Assembly: GCA_025093985.1 (NCBI GenBank)
Contig: JACAAK010000002.1
Span: forward strand, 1,178,001-1,242,000
Length of the DNA stretch: 64,000 bases
Source: Calvatia gigantea
Lineage: Eukaryota; Basidiomycota; Agaricomycetes; Agaricales; Lycoperdaceae
Direction of reading: 5' to 3'
Part shown: piece after piece, positions 36,714 through 47,809 of the stretch
Numbering within the stretch: the first letter of the stretch is position 1
How the letters are laid out: each line of letters begins with the position of its first letter
Notes under the pieces: generated by a model
What the model was told of the DNA's origin: nothing
The model's input: only the letters and a program-made list of their open reading frames with translations
Database searches by the model: none
Position numbers and translations under genes: made by a program

Positions 36714-38084
36714 TTAATCATCCTCCACTAGTTCCCCCGGCTGAACAGCTTCTTCCTCAACCTCGTCCGCCCCATTCTCACCTTCTCCTTTTTCCTCCTC
36801 GTCTTCCTCCTCATCTATCTGCTTGACGATTATGCGAATTGGGGAACCCATTATAGCAAAATAAGACACGACGCTACCAAGAGCAAGACCGATAAAAGCC
36901 CATGTAAGCCTCTCATACTCCTCATCCTCTGAAGTTTTCTCCGGGTTTTTCGTTCGTGCAGACTTGATAATGTGACGAGATGGAATCAAGTCCCAGACTG
37001 TGCTACGAGAAGGATGGACGGAGAATTTCGGCCGATCGTCCGCGAAGGCGATTTCCCGGATTCGTTTTGCATGCTCGGGTAGTGTAGTATACCACTCTTG
37101 AGCGAGCTCTTTGATGTGAGTGTCTGGAAAAGGTGGAGTAGTCAACAGCAAAGTATGTGCTGCAAGTATGAGATCCAAGGTCGTCGGCCTAGTGAAAGGT
37201 CAAATATATGAAAGCGTTGTTAAGCCTCAGGACGTACTGTCTTTTATAAACGAACTGTTTACCCTCGAGTAACCGAGCATAGATACCAAGTATTTCTTTC
37301 GCTTTATCTTGGACCTGAAAGGGAATAGGTAAGCCTGGAGAAGGCTTCCCTGTACGCATGCCCATACCTTTTCTTTCTCAAAGGCTTGACTGAATGTCTG
37401 CTTTGCCTCTTGTTTCGCTTCGTCGAATTTTTTGGCTCCCTTGACAGACTTTCCCTCTGCCTCTGGTTGGGGTAGGCTCCACAACCCTGCGCTTTCTAAT
37501 CGCGGCTTGTAGGATGCACGAATCCGTCCCGGGACATAATATCGCTGTGGCAAGCCGTACATCCCCACAAGGGCCGGATGTATAACTTTTTCCCAATTAC
37601 CAGGGCTAGAGTAATAATTATGATACTAGAGGATATTCTTGGTCAACTTTCCCTAACACTCGAGTTATGACACGTACAACAAGGTTTCCGAAATGTGATT
37701 CAACATGAGAAATCCAAGCCAATTGTTGTGATCGTTCAGAAGGTGTCAAATGAGCGTCTAAGTCACTTTGGCTGGATTTCTTCAACCCAGCAATGTATCT
37801 GATGATGGAGGGAAGAGAGCTGATGGTAAACTGGCCATGGACCAGGAAAGGTAGCTGTCCTGTGAACTCATTTGAGCCATAAAGAGACAATCTTCCTATA
37901 AAATAGACACCCACCTACCCGATGGCGAGACGTCGGGGTTGTTACATTCTGAAATGCTAAATTCTCCCGGGACTGCTAACTGGAAGTAGAGTATTGTTGC
38001 GAGACAGGTTGGGTCAAAAGAGGGCAATTGCCAGTGTCCAGGCCATACATATAGTGTGATAGGAGGCGTAGATTGTTCATTCAT
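36714..38084 (-). CDS. SAM37/metaxin-like subunit of the mitochondrial sorting and assembly machinery
   Basis: The start MNEQSTPPITLYVWPGHWQL is followed by SFDPTCLATILYFQLAV, the thioredoxin/GST-like N-terminal half of metaxin/Tom37. QLPFLVHGQFTISSLPSIIR contains the typical LPFL-x-I pattern. The GST-C-like half ends FVYKRRPTTLDLILAAHTLL. A C-terminal TM (LTWAFIGLALGSVVSYFAIM) and an acidic tail (EEEDEEEKGEGENGADEVEE) finish it. In the family it helps insert beta-barrel proteins into the outer membrane. Four or five exons. Confidence 0.9.
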
Positions 38085-38876
38085 CGTAGTGTTGTATATT
38101 TAGGGAGAGCCGGATGAATGAGGAACGGCGACACCTTTGCTGTTCCAACCGAGTTCCAACCAACTTGTGATCCGCGACCGTCACATCCAGTGACAATATG
38201 TGACACTGTAACTGTCGTGCTGTTTGGCAAGAGTCTGTATATCAAACTAGCGTCGATGGACATTGTTCACCAAAAGCAGATTTAATATCCCTCCAAGTGT
38301 GAAGTGATAAATAAGGAGGTGATGATACCCCAGCACATCGCTTCTTCCCTTCCAGTGTCCCATGGTCTCTTTTCCCGGAGAAATGTGAATTTTGCAGCAA
38401 GAACAGTCGCATGTGATGGTCCTGCCGGCGGTCCGCCAACTCACCGCGATGACAGGTTCACTCCCAGTGAAACTTCGAACAGCTATCACGAGGGCCAGCA
38501 ATGTCGACAAATGGTTCAGAAGTTTTATCTGGGCATTCTCGTTGACATAACTCTTGGATAATATACTGAAAGAGGGAATAGACCAAAATGGATCTCGTTC
38601 TTATACCGCACTAATTGCGGAATTGACTACATTGCTCTCAACTTCGGTGGACTGTCGATCGGCCCGCTACATCGCGACCAACGTATGAAGGAATACCACT
38701 TCTGGTGAAAACTCGGCGAGAACTCGATGTGAATGCTATTCCCCCACTCATATTGCATAGCCGACTGCATCTCTGGATGCCTTTGGGTTTCGAGAACACC
38801 CTGCATCCCATTGGTTCCGCTTGCGGGAAGCATATATAAGTGCATTCCCTCAAATTCAGCCCCCCGCCCACCAACC
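38085..38876. other. Divergent intergenic region SAM37 / pectate lyase (792 bp)
   Basis: It holds two promoters. Around 38190-38215 the word GTGACA occurs twice within CAGTG-N11-CACTG. The rest shows no ORF with family resemblance. A TATA box for the lyase is listed separately. Confidence 0.5.
38833..38840 (+). promoter_or_regulatory. TATA box of the pectate-lyase-like gene
   Basis: TATATAAG lies 37-44 bp upstream of the ATG at 38877. This is a plausible core promoter with a very short leader, as is common for inducible secreted enzymes. Confidence 0.5.
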
Positions 38877-40552
38877 ATGAAAGTATTCACATACCTTGCT
38901 TCACTACTCACCCTTGTTGGTACTTGTTCCGCCCTCCTTGCTTTCCCTGGAGCCGAAGGTCAGATTTCAATGACATTGAACCGTCTTGGAATTAACCCCA
39001 GGCCCTTCCACCCTAGGCTTCGGAGCCCAAGCAACAGGAGGACGAGGCGGCTCAGTTTACGTCGTTACCAACCTCAACGATTCTGGTGCTGGCAGCTTCC
39101 GCGATGCCGTGTCACAGTCTGGCAGGGTACGTCGGTTGGCTAGGGGCGTATCACTTGCTAGCTCATCACACAAAGATTGTTGTTTTCGCTGTCGGAGGTG
39201 TCATCAGAATTACTAGTCGCATCGTTGTCAGCAGTCGTATCACTATCGCTGGCCAAACTGCTCCTGGCCAAGGCATTACGGTCTACGGAAATGGACTCTC
39301 TTATTCTGGAGCAGACAACACGATCACACGATACATTCGCTACAGGATGGGAAAAACTGGTATGTCAGGCATCTTCACAAAATATGCACAACTCACTAAT
39401 ACATCTTGCCTCCCAGGCGATTCCGGGAAAGATGCTATCACAATTGCTAACGGCGCGAATATGATCTTCGACCATGTCAGTGTTTCCTGGGGCCGTGATG
39501 AGACTTTCTCTATCAACGGGGACGTTTCAAACATCACCATTTCTGATTCTATCATCGCCCAAGGCCTCGAAACCCACTCCTGCGGAGGCCTCATTCAGAC
39601 TGACGGGGGCGTCAGCATTATTCGTACACTATACATCGACAATCAGACTCGCAATCCCAAAGTAAAGGGCGTTAATGAGTTCGTAAACAATGTGGTACGT
39701 CCGGGCCCGTTTCATATCCGTTCAGTTGGCCGAACAACATATGCAGGTCTATAATTGGGGCGGAGGTGGTGGTTATATCGCCGGAGACTCCGACGGTCCT
39801 TCAGAAGCCAACATCATGAATAACGTCTTCATTAGTGGCCCCTCGACTTCCGTCACTGCCTGTGAGTAACGACCACGCACCTCTTACCCAATAGTCCTAA
39901 AATGATATTAGTTACGCGTGGCAATGCCAATTTCCATGCCTATGTATCCAACAACTATTACGACCCAGATCGAGTACGAAATTGAGATGCACCACTCATT
40001 CGGGACTAACTGAAATTCCAGGACGGTACTCTTAACGGCTTCATCCTGTCTCCTACAACGACCAACTATTCCCCCATCGATTTCCAAGCTACCAGATACC
40101 CTTATCCCACGGTCAAAACTCTCCTAGCTCCGCTCGATGCTCTCGCCAAAGTCAGGTCCTCTGCCGGGGCTAGCAAGTCAAGGGATAGCATTGACAACTA
40201 CCTCATCAATACCGAGCTTGCGTCTTTCGGAAAGGTTGGAGCTTTGATTACGGATCCAACCGTGGCACCTATCAACGGTCCAGGCACAATTAATGGTGGA
40301 ACGGTAAGCAATATTGTTGCAAGTTGACTACCAGCTGAATATTATCACCTTTCAGCCTCCCACAGACACTGACGGCGATGGTATCCCGGATGCTTATGAG
40401 AGTGCTCACGGGACGAACCCGAACGTTCGTGACTCCGCCAATATAGCTTCAAATGGATACGCGAGTAAGTGGTCTGTAGTAAATTGTTCGTCTTTGTTAC
40501 TAATATCGGATAACTACCAGACATTGAGAACTATATCAATTCTTTGGTATAA
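38877..40552 (+). CDS. Secreted pectate-lyase-like polysaccharide lyase (right-handed beta-helix)
   Basis: The signal peptide [19 protein letters not shown] is followed by [20 protein letters not shown], the start of the PL1-like pectate lyase fold. Nine or ten exons join in frame (38877-38958, 39017-39126, 39176-39359, 39417-39694, 39747-39861, 39912-39973, 40022-40303, 40356-40464, 40521-40552). The beta-helix segments include [37 protein letters not shown] and [13 protein letters not shown]. These match PL1 relatives in which WDH/SWG-type residues line the Ca2+ site. Near the end [12 protein letters not shown] is a Ca-binding thrombospondin-3-type loop. It likely depolymerises plant pectin outside the cell. 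The next gene is convergent. Confidence 0.88.
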
Positions 40553-40652
40553 AAAGCTTGTCATGTAGGTTCAGCAATGAAAACAACAGGTCGTCAAACA
40601 GAGCTATAAGAAAGCGATGTAGATAGCATAACAGCAAAGGGATGAAAACCGG

Positions 40653-41876
40653 TCAAGTACAAAAATCTACCGACGTTACGTGGTTGGTTCTGCGGACATT
40701 GTAGCCGCGGTTGTGGGAACCGATTGACTGTTCCCTTGCGATTGATTCGTTACCCGTTTGTGAACAGGGAATATTATTAAGCCTTCCCCCGGATAGTTGA
40801 CAGGTTTCCCGCCTGTTTCTGCTGGCATCTTTAGGCTGACTGCCCTCCTGGTATCTGCGGTTGGATGCTTCGGACGTTGAGAACCCCGGTGGATATGTGG
40901 GCCTTGATACAGGCTGACCGGAGCTAACACTCACTAAATGATAATAGTTAGGATCAATTAAAGGCTTTTTGGTGATGGTCGGCGGGCTTGGGCTTGGGGT
41001 TACAAGTGGTATACTGGTAGGCATGCTAACAACTCGGCGTTGGGATGACATCAGAGGCACCGCTGATATCTTCATGTCATCGATGATTCCTTGAGCACGG
41101 AGAAAGTCTGCTGAGCTTTAGCAAGGGCATTCTACCCCCAAGGTTACTCACCAGGACTCCTGTAACGAAAGATAAAAGAGACGTAGGTGCTCGGCTTCCT
41201 TTGGCCTGGATTGTCGTATGGCTCAACCTTCCATGTAGAGGGATACTGTTCGAAACAAGGTTGCTCAGCTCCCAACCTATTGGTGTAAGTCACAAAACCA
41301 GATGAACCAGGAGGCAAGCGTACCCAATGCGCACACCACTTCTGCCTTTGTGCGTACTGGGATATCCTTGAATGTGATTAGAAGGGGCAACTGATGCAAA
41401 CTTGACTCTCTTGATGCGGAGGACTATCGTGCCCACATCCTTGCCAATTGAACCAGAATCCTCCAAACCTGCGCCTTTCGCCAATGAGAGGTTCATTAAT
41501 GGAACGGAACAAACGCGTACCTTGCTCGTCAACCCTTTGGAACATGAAAGGCCTTTCTGAAGTCGGCCCTGTTCTCACTCCTCCGCGCCATGTTATTCCC
41601 TCTCCATACAAAAACCGCCCCGGAGCTAGATAGCCATCTAGCATAATGTACGCACAAGTTTCAACTCCTCCTCCGTGATCTTTCCAGTAGACGGAGAAAG
41701 TCTGTAGTGTTTGTAAAATGTCTGGTAGCAACGCAGCAGATTTGGCCTACCTTGCCCTCCTCGCTGGGAACCCAACAAGACACACTATGGGCAGAATCAT
41801 TAACGGCTACTAGGTGTTCTTGCAATGGGTTGCCGTCCACGACAATCCAAGCTGAGAATCCACGGTGTGTGAGCAT
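40653..41876 (-). CDS. DUF7918-type basidiomycete protein
   Basis: The sequence starts MLTHRGFSAWIVVDGNPLQE with VNDSAHSVSCWVPSEEGK. After an intron it continues FSVYWKDHGGGVETCAYIML and DGYLAPGRFLYGEGITWRGG. Later come IVLRIKRVKFASVAP, a Tyr-rich FIFRYRSPDFLRAQGII and a Ser/Pro-rich C-terminal tail. This is the jelly-roll-like DUF7918 domain, found in many mushroom genomes in large, variable families of unknown function. No signal peptide is seen. Four or five exons. The C-terminal reading frame (40653-41075) has no marker that fixes it, so the end is less sure. Confidence 0.75.
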
Positions 41877-42208
41877 TTACTAGTTTTGGTCGGCAAAATG
41901 TCGGCTGGTCTCGTCTCCTCCTGAGCACAACTTTTCACGGACGAGTGTTAATTGAGTGTCCAAACTAGGAGCTGATGATGGCTCACGGCAGGTGGGTATA
42001 TAACCGGTTCCCGAACGAGGCTGATCTATGATATGAACTCGTGTGAGGTCAAGCTCTTGGAACCCTCGTCGCGTTCAATCACGTGGGCGAGTGTCACATT
42101 ATATTATGACACAAATTACGCGGATGCATCCTCACCCGACGCGACCAAGTCAATTGTTTTTTTCCGAGGCCTTACAACTGGTTAATTCTCCCTCTTTCCC
42201 CATTATAA
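41877..42208. promoter_or_regulatory. Divergent promoter DUF7918 / AP endonuclease
   Basis: These 332 bp contain a CACGTG box at 42080-42085. Right after it is a perfect inverted repeat GTGTCA-N10-TGACAC at 42091-42112, about 95-130 bp before the endonuclease start. The remainder holds nothing recognisable. Confidence 0.35.
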
Positions 42209-43555
42209 ATGCCACCAAAGAAAGAAGCATCCCTGAAACGCCAATACTCAGAGATTGAAGACGACGGGTCACAAAAAAACCCTTTGAAAAGGACCAAAAG
42301 TGACTCATCGAAACAAGTGGAAAATCCCCAACCAACCAATAAAGTTCTGCCGGTGCACATCAGCTTCCCACCACGGACGCCGAACACGCTCCGGATTGCC
42401 ACTTGGAATGTATGCAGCCTTGCCTCCAGTCAAAAGAAGGTGATACAGCCCTGAAAATTACCCATCAGTAACGCACCATGCTGACACGGCCATTCTTGCT
42501 TGTAGGGCTTTAAATATTACGTAGAAGCCGAGGATGCAGACATCTTAATTTTGACGGAAACTAAGGTAGGTTTTCGTGTTATTCTCAGACCTACAGTTCT
42601 GACACCCAAATAAATAAAGGTTAATCAGCGACCAGTTGATCCTATCTTAAATGCAAGATACCCACATTCTTACTGGAATATCTCTGAAACCAAATCTTAC
42701 GGTGCGTATACTCTACGACACGATCCCTGCTTTGCTGATAAGTGATAGCTGGCATTGCAATTCTTTCGAAGCATAAACCGGTGTCTGTGACCCAAGATCT
42801 ACCCGGCCATCCGAATCCTAAGCTGGTCAAGGGCAGAATCATTACCCTTGAATTCGATAATCACTATCTCATTGGAACATATGTTGTCAACGCTGGAAGG
42901 GATCTGAAGGTGCCACATTCTAGTCACATTGCACTTCATGGCGAAACTGAGACCTGTCAGACACTAGAGGAAAAAAAGGAATGGAACAAGCACTTCGAAG
43001 TGTATATCCGTGACCTAGACAAAAAGAAACCAGTGATTTGGACCGGTGACTTAAATGTCGCTCCCACAGAGAAGGGTGACCCACCTTTTCTCGGATATGG
43101 AGTTTTTGTTAATTGAAGTTCCCCAGACCTCGCCAACCCCAAACAGAATTGGAATAAAACTCCCGGCTATACCGAAGTAGAAACGACGTCTTTTAAAAAC
43201 ATTTTGAATCCACCAAAAGGAATCGATGGCGGAAAGTTCGCTGACATTTGGCGTAAAGTTCATCCCCACGATCAACACTATACTTATTTCTCTTACCGAT
43301 TCAACTGCCGCCTCAAAGGTTTGGGTTGGAGATTGGACATGTGTAAGTTCCATGCCCTGGTCTATGTTTCTTTGGCTTGACAAACTTTAATTAGTTGTCC
43401 TGAGCGAGCGAATTGTAGAGCGCGCGAGAAAGGTCAGCCGTTTTTGATTTACTGTGCGCCCATCCACTGATTCCTTGCAGTGCGAAATCCGGAGTGAAAT
43501 TTATGGTGCCTCAGACCATTGCCCCGTGATGCTAGAAATTGAAGGAGCGTTATGA
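42209..43555 (+). CDS. AP endonuclease of the ExoIII/APE1 family
   Basis: This is a base-excision-repair nuclease that cuts DNA 5' of abasic sites. The N-terminus is Lys-rich (MPPKKEASLKRQYSEIEDDG), likely nuclear-targeting. Catalytic blocks are LRIATWNVCSLASSQKKGF (Asn), DILILTETK (metal-binding Glu), YVVNAGRDLKTLE, WTGDLNVAP (DxN), the Trp/His-rich PGYTEVETTSF and YTYFSYRFNCRLKGLGWRLD, and GASDHCPVMLEIEG (Asp-His). Exons are 42209-42439, 42506-42565, 42620-42701, 42749 onward and four more to 43555. The second-last intron lies at about 43073-43125, after PTEK. Confidence 0.94.
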
Positions 43556-43639
43556 TGTATGATAAATATATTTTCCTGGCCCAAGCAGGTTTATCTCACT
43601 GAATCAGCCTTTGTAATCCAACAAGAATCAATATATGCA

Positions 43640-43721
43640 GGGGGCATAGCTCAGTTGGGAGAGCAGTAGACTGAAGAAATTCGTATTCTAAAGGTCCCGC
43701 GTTCGATCCGCGGTGCCCCCA
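43640..43721 (+). tRNA. tRNA-Phe (GAA) with 9-nt intron
   Basis: The mature part matches the gene at 11822. The anticodon GAA is at 43673-43675 and the intron is about 43677-43685, differing by one base (AAATTCGTA versus ATATTCGTA). A T8 terminator follows directly at 43723-43730. It sits between the AP endonuclease end and the OTU1 end. Confidence 0.92.
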
Positions 43722-43805
43722 GTTTTTTTTGTGACTTAAAACCTGACCCCACAGATGCACCAGTTCGAGATTTCAGGCCGCTGATACACTCCGAAAAAAA
43801 AACAA

Positions 43806-45140
43806 CTAATATTCGCCAAAACGTACATGGCCAGTCTGCTCCGCATGTGCACGCGCCTCTTTCTCGCCCTTCAAGCCCTTCCCGCATTGCTAGACCGCGC
43901 ACCAGATTCGTGAATGAAAGATAAAATAAAATCACAAGTCCTACCTCGCATTTGAGATCAAATGTGCTTGTGTTGGTGAACGCTTTCTTGGCGCGCAGAA
44001 CGTTGGCCAATTTCTTCGCCGCCACGAGAACTGGATCAGCTTTGCTGCCCGCGGAACTCTAGGGCAACTTAAGCTTTGGCCGATGTTGCATAGCATATAC
44101 CCACCACTGGAAACAGTGTCTGGTGCCACTCATCTGGAGCCTCCCTTGTTGGTGCAAGTGAAGCCGCATCGTAATGTATGCCCGAGTAGATCAGAATGCA
44201 GCGCATGCCGTTGTTATTGCTATCAGGTGGTGAGAAGTGATCGATTCGCCCAGTCTCGACATCGATGCTGGCAATCTCGACACCGTAATGCTTGGCCAGA
44301 ATTCCGAGTTCGATAGCACCTCCCCAGGTTGTGGGCTTCAAGATCATTTGGATATATTGCGCAGGAAGCATCCTTCAAAAACTACTTAGAAGAGATTCAA
44401 GGAATTGATTCGAACCTGTGAGCCTACCCGAGGATAGCGTCATTATAAGTCTCGGGGTCGTTCCGAATCCCATCAGCAACAACTGCATTGCATACGTGAA
44501 ATCAGCGTCCTTCGTGAGTATAAGATCTCACTTTTTCTCAGTCCTTGGGCCTTGCTCATCGTCTGTTCGAAAACGAGTGCGGCAGCCGAGAAAAGACAGG
44601 AGTTGTCGTCAGGAACTACCTGCGTTTTTGAATTGAGGGAGATGTTTAGGAATATCGCACAGACATACCCGATGCACTAGTACGCTACCATCGTTGGTAT
44701 CTACACAATCAGGCCCTGCTGTAGCATTGTCCGACCGAAATTCTCCCGCAGAGGGCGTCGTATGTGGCTGTGTCAAGTCAGTTGAGCGCGAAGGCGAGGC
44801 GCTGGCGGGAACCGGGACAGTCCCTAGGTGACTTCTTCCTGAGGAATCGGGGCCCGGAAATTCGCTCACGATGACTTGATCCCCGCTCTTGATCCCGAGA
44901 CTCGAAAAGGGAAGTTCCGGGATTAATGTCAGAGACCGTGGTGGGTATCCTGTTTTAACTAGAATAGCTGAGCATGTAGAATACTGGACCCCGAATTAAC
45001 CCACCGGCCTGGCGGGAAGGCAAGATATCACTAGCGGACAGAATCTGCTGCTGGAAGTCTTGGACGGTAAAGCTGTCGTCGTCTGATGGAATTTGGAGAG
45101 TTGAAACGCCTTTAGGATGCCTCAGGCGCACCGGAGCCAT
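43806..45140 (-). CDS. OTU1: OTU1/YOD1 deubiquitinase
   Basis: This OTU cysteine protease works with Cdc48/p97 in ER-associated degradation. The start at MAPVRLRHPKGVSTLQIPSD (45140) gives the UBX-like N-terminal domain, continuing RSLTLIPELPFSSLGIKSGD and QVIVSEFPGPDSSG. The OTU core has VPDDNSCLFSAAALVFEQT (catalytic Asp and Cys), PTTWGGAIELGILAKHYGVE and LIYSGIHYDAASL (catalytic His). The C-terminal C2H2 finger reads KCEV...CGKGLKGEKEARAHAEQT with GHVRFGEY. An in-frame upstream ATG at 45242 adds 34 residues without family support. A Ser/Thr/Pro-rich linker of about 60 residues precedes the OTU core. About six exons. Confidence 0.94.
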
Positions 45141-45500
45141 GTCTGGGTTCTTTGGGGGGATGGGTATGGTCTCCCTATCTGATTCCAAGGTAACTATTTC
45201 GTCACTTGTTTGGATTAGTGTCTGCCTGCCTTTTTTGGGCAATTACCCATAAATGACTAAATAACCAACGTTTCCCACTAAGTCAAGTTGCCGGTGGCTC
45301 GAGTTCCGGATGACACAGCCATCCATGCATCATTATCCCCCCGGACGCGCCACCAACGCGTCACTGTCTCTGCCCTCTGAGATCTGGTCCGCATCCTTGG
45401 GTGGCGCATATAAAGTATGACTTTCCATCCACTTTCCTTCACCTTCTATCATACATTCTCTACACCTTCCTCCTACATCCCCAGAGTAACAGTTAATATA
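45141..45500. promoter_or_regulatory. Divergent promoter OTU1 / HSP12-like, with TATA box
   Basis: CATATAAAG at 45407-45415 is a TATA box about 85 bp before the HSP12-like ATG. A C-rich tract CCCCCC at about 45335-45341 resembles the core of stress-response elements. The leader is pyrimidine-rich. Confidence 0.4.
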
Positions 45501-45865
45501 ATGTCCGATACTGGTCGCCAATCTCTCTCTAACAAGGCGGGGTCTGCTCTCAAGGTAAGATCCGTCGCGCACACTCCAATGGCGTTGACTGAATCATACC
45601 TTCCAGCCCGATTCTCAGAAAGGAACTGTCGAGCAAGCCACCGATAAAATCAAAGGCACTATGGATTCCGCTGCTTCGAAAATGCAGCCTGATGTCAGTC
45701 ATCAGCGAACCTTTATTCTGTGATGAGTCCTGATTGCAGAACCAGAAATCTAACACTCAGCGAGCGGAGGACACCATTAGTGGTAACAAGAATGAGAACC
45801 AAGAATCTGTGTTGGATAAGGCCAAGGGTGCCATGGACATGGGGAGTTCCAACAATGACGCTTAA
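45501..45865 (+). CDS. HSP9/HSP12-like small stress protein
   Basis: Exons 45501-45554, 45607-45693 and 45740-45865 encode 88 residues: MSDTGRQSLSNKAGSALKPD, SQKGTVEQATDKIKGTMD, then DNQKSNTQRAEDTISGNKNE and a short Gly/Asn/Asp end. This is the amphipathic, intrinsically disordered HSP9/HSP12 family. It binds and stabilises membranes and is strongly induced by heat, osmotic stress and stationary phase. A TATA box is present at 45407. Confidence 0.92.
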
Positions 45866-45986
45866 TTCGCTATTTCATACGTGGGTGCTGTAGTAATCGT
45901 GATAATACATCCCAGTAGTCCAAAAGAAGGTTTCAATGACATGACCACGAACCACCTGCACAAGGGAGACATGTATCGACATGTTT

Positions 45987-47593
45987 CTAATGAGATGGAA
46001 TGGGTACTTCTGGTTGAGTGGCCTCCTTGACGTGGGGTAGAGTGGTGGGCGCCTGAACATGTTTGAGTTTCTGTGTCGCCTCGCTCTCAGCCTCGATGTC
46101 TTGCATCAGAGCCTTCCATTCCTCTTCTAGCTCGCCTTCAGAGACATCAATACCGAGGTCCATGTCACCACCAATTCTAATGGCATCGTCGATCTCATGG
46201 GCGTCTTGGTTGGCTTCTGCCAATGCGTCCATCGTTTTGTCAATGTTTTCACGTTGAAGCGATGGGTGAGCGAGTATGGCGCGTAGCGTGGCTGCCGATG
46301 TTTCATAAATTTTCATCAACTTTTATAAATTATTCAGCGGATCTGGGTTGTGATAAACATATAAACCCACCTGTGCGTCCCCTGTTGCTGTCTCAATGGA
46401 AACCATAGTACTCTCTAGCATACCCAATGACGCGAGTCTCTTGCTGAGCAGATCCTCAAGCTGCTTTCGCGATTTCAGGTAGCTCAGTGCCAATGATTTC
46501 CGCTGATGTTGAAGAGCGTTCACGGCTTTGGTGGTACATCTGAATACACGCGATATCAGATACAAAAAGAAGAAATCAAGATTTTCTCGTACTCATCTAT
46601 CTTGCGTTGGACGCTGTCAATTTGATTTTGTAGGTTGTATATAGCTGACTTAAGTTCAAGAATACCACGATCAACGGGTGTAATGATTCGCTCGTTAGGC
46701 GTCGTGGAGCTCTCGACGAATTTTATAACCTGTATTGGAAAGTATGAACGAGGCTTCTTCGCAGGGATTCACACATTCTTACCTCATCATCCAGGACTAA
46801 TGCCCGGCGCTCTCGTTCAAGGTATTTGAGGATGACTCGAGCGTCCATTTCGTCTAGAGGATCAGTTGAGGAGCCGAACACGGATGAAAAAGACCTTCTA
46901 ATTTCTTCCCAAGTGTATAATGCATCGGCAGATCCTCTCATTCCTGCCCGTTGCAAAGACATGACTCCATCTGCTGCCTTCTCGACAAGTTCAATAACAA
47001 CGTATTCACCCCACCAACTTGTCTCTTTTTGTGATTGTGTACCCGAGCCAAATATACCCTCGTCACCAACAATACCGGCCTGTTCCAACGCCCACCACAG
47101 CGGCTTTCCAACGAGAAAGGAGGCGATACGGGATGGCAGCCAACCTGGATCATAGATGGAAGTTTTGCAAGCCATAAACTCATCCAGTGGGATCAGAGTT
47201 TTGTTCGAGCCTAGGTCATTCTTGCTAGGACAGTGTCTTTTCTGAGGGCAAGGTACATCGTGGGTGTTCAAATGACTCACGATAACAGCACCCATTGCCA
47301 GAGGCTTTCCTATCTTCTCCAACCTCACCCGATCCAGAAGACCACGGCTTAGCCTGGAGGACGAGTCTGCTTCCTACAATCCCGTTGGAGTCTTGTTGGA
47401 ATCCTTTCTCAACCAAAGTACTCAACGCCTTCCGCCACCATTCCACGTTCGCATGAAATGCTGTAGGATTGGACTGTCTCTGACGGGAGAAGTCAGAGTA
47501 CAAGGCCTGAAGCCTGGCCCTCGACGTGTTCGCAAACATGTTAATGGAAGCGAGGGTCGTCGTATAGGCTGGAGAAGCTGGTGTTGTCATCAT
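45987..47593 (-). CDS. CHMP7-like ESCRT-III (Snf7 family) protein
   Basis: The N-terminal tandem winged-helix half reads YSDFSRQRQSNPTAFHANVE with WWRKALSTLVEKGF. The middle has VRLEKIGKPLAMGAVI and WLPSRIASFLVGKPLWWAL. The Snf7 core follows: ILKYLERERRALVLDDEV, LELKSAIYNLQNQIDSVQRK, ALQHQRKSLALSYLKSRKQL and DKTMDALAEANQDAHEIDDA. The end is EVPIPSH. This fits CHMP7, which recruits ESCRT-III to the nuclear envelope. I start at the first ATG of MMTTPASPAYTT (47593); an ATG pair at 47659 is possible. Near 47340-47370 the frame shifts between SRLVLQ and LLDRVRLEKIG without a convincing intron, so either a small unusual intron or an indel is present. Confidence 0.85.
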
Positions 47594-47809
47594 CGAGGCA
47601 GTGGGGTACAAGCTGTTTAAAGTCCGGTCGCAGAACCAGAAAGCCCCTTGACGCATCACGTCACCTGACCAAATGGAATATCAAATTCGATAAACTCCTT
47701 GTCATTGTCACCAGTTTGGTGCTTAGGTGCGATGCAGGAAGTCTGGTCCGTTGGTTCAAAGAGTAGAATCCACGAATACCGCCGCTCTATGTAATGTGAA
47801 AGCCGTAGT

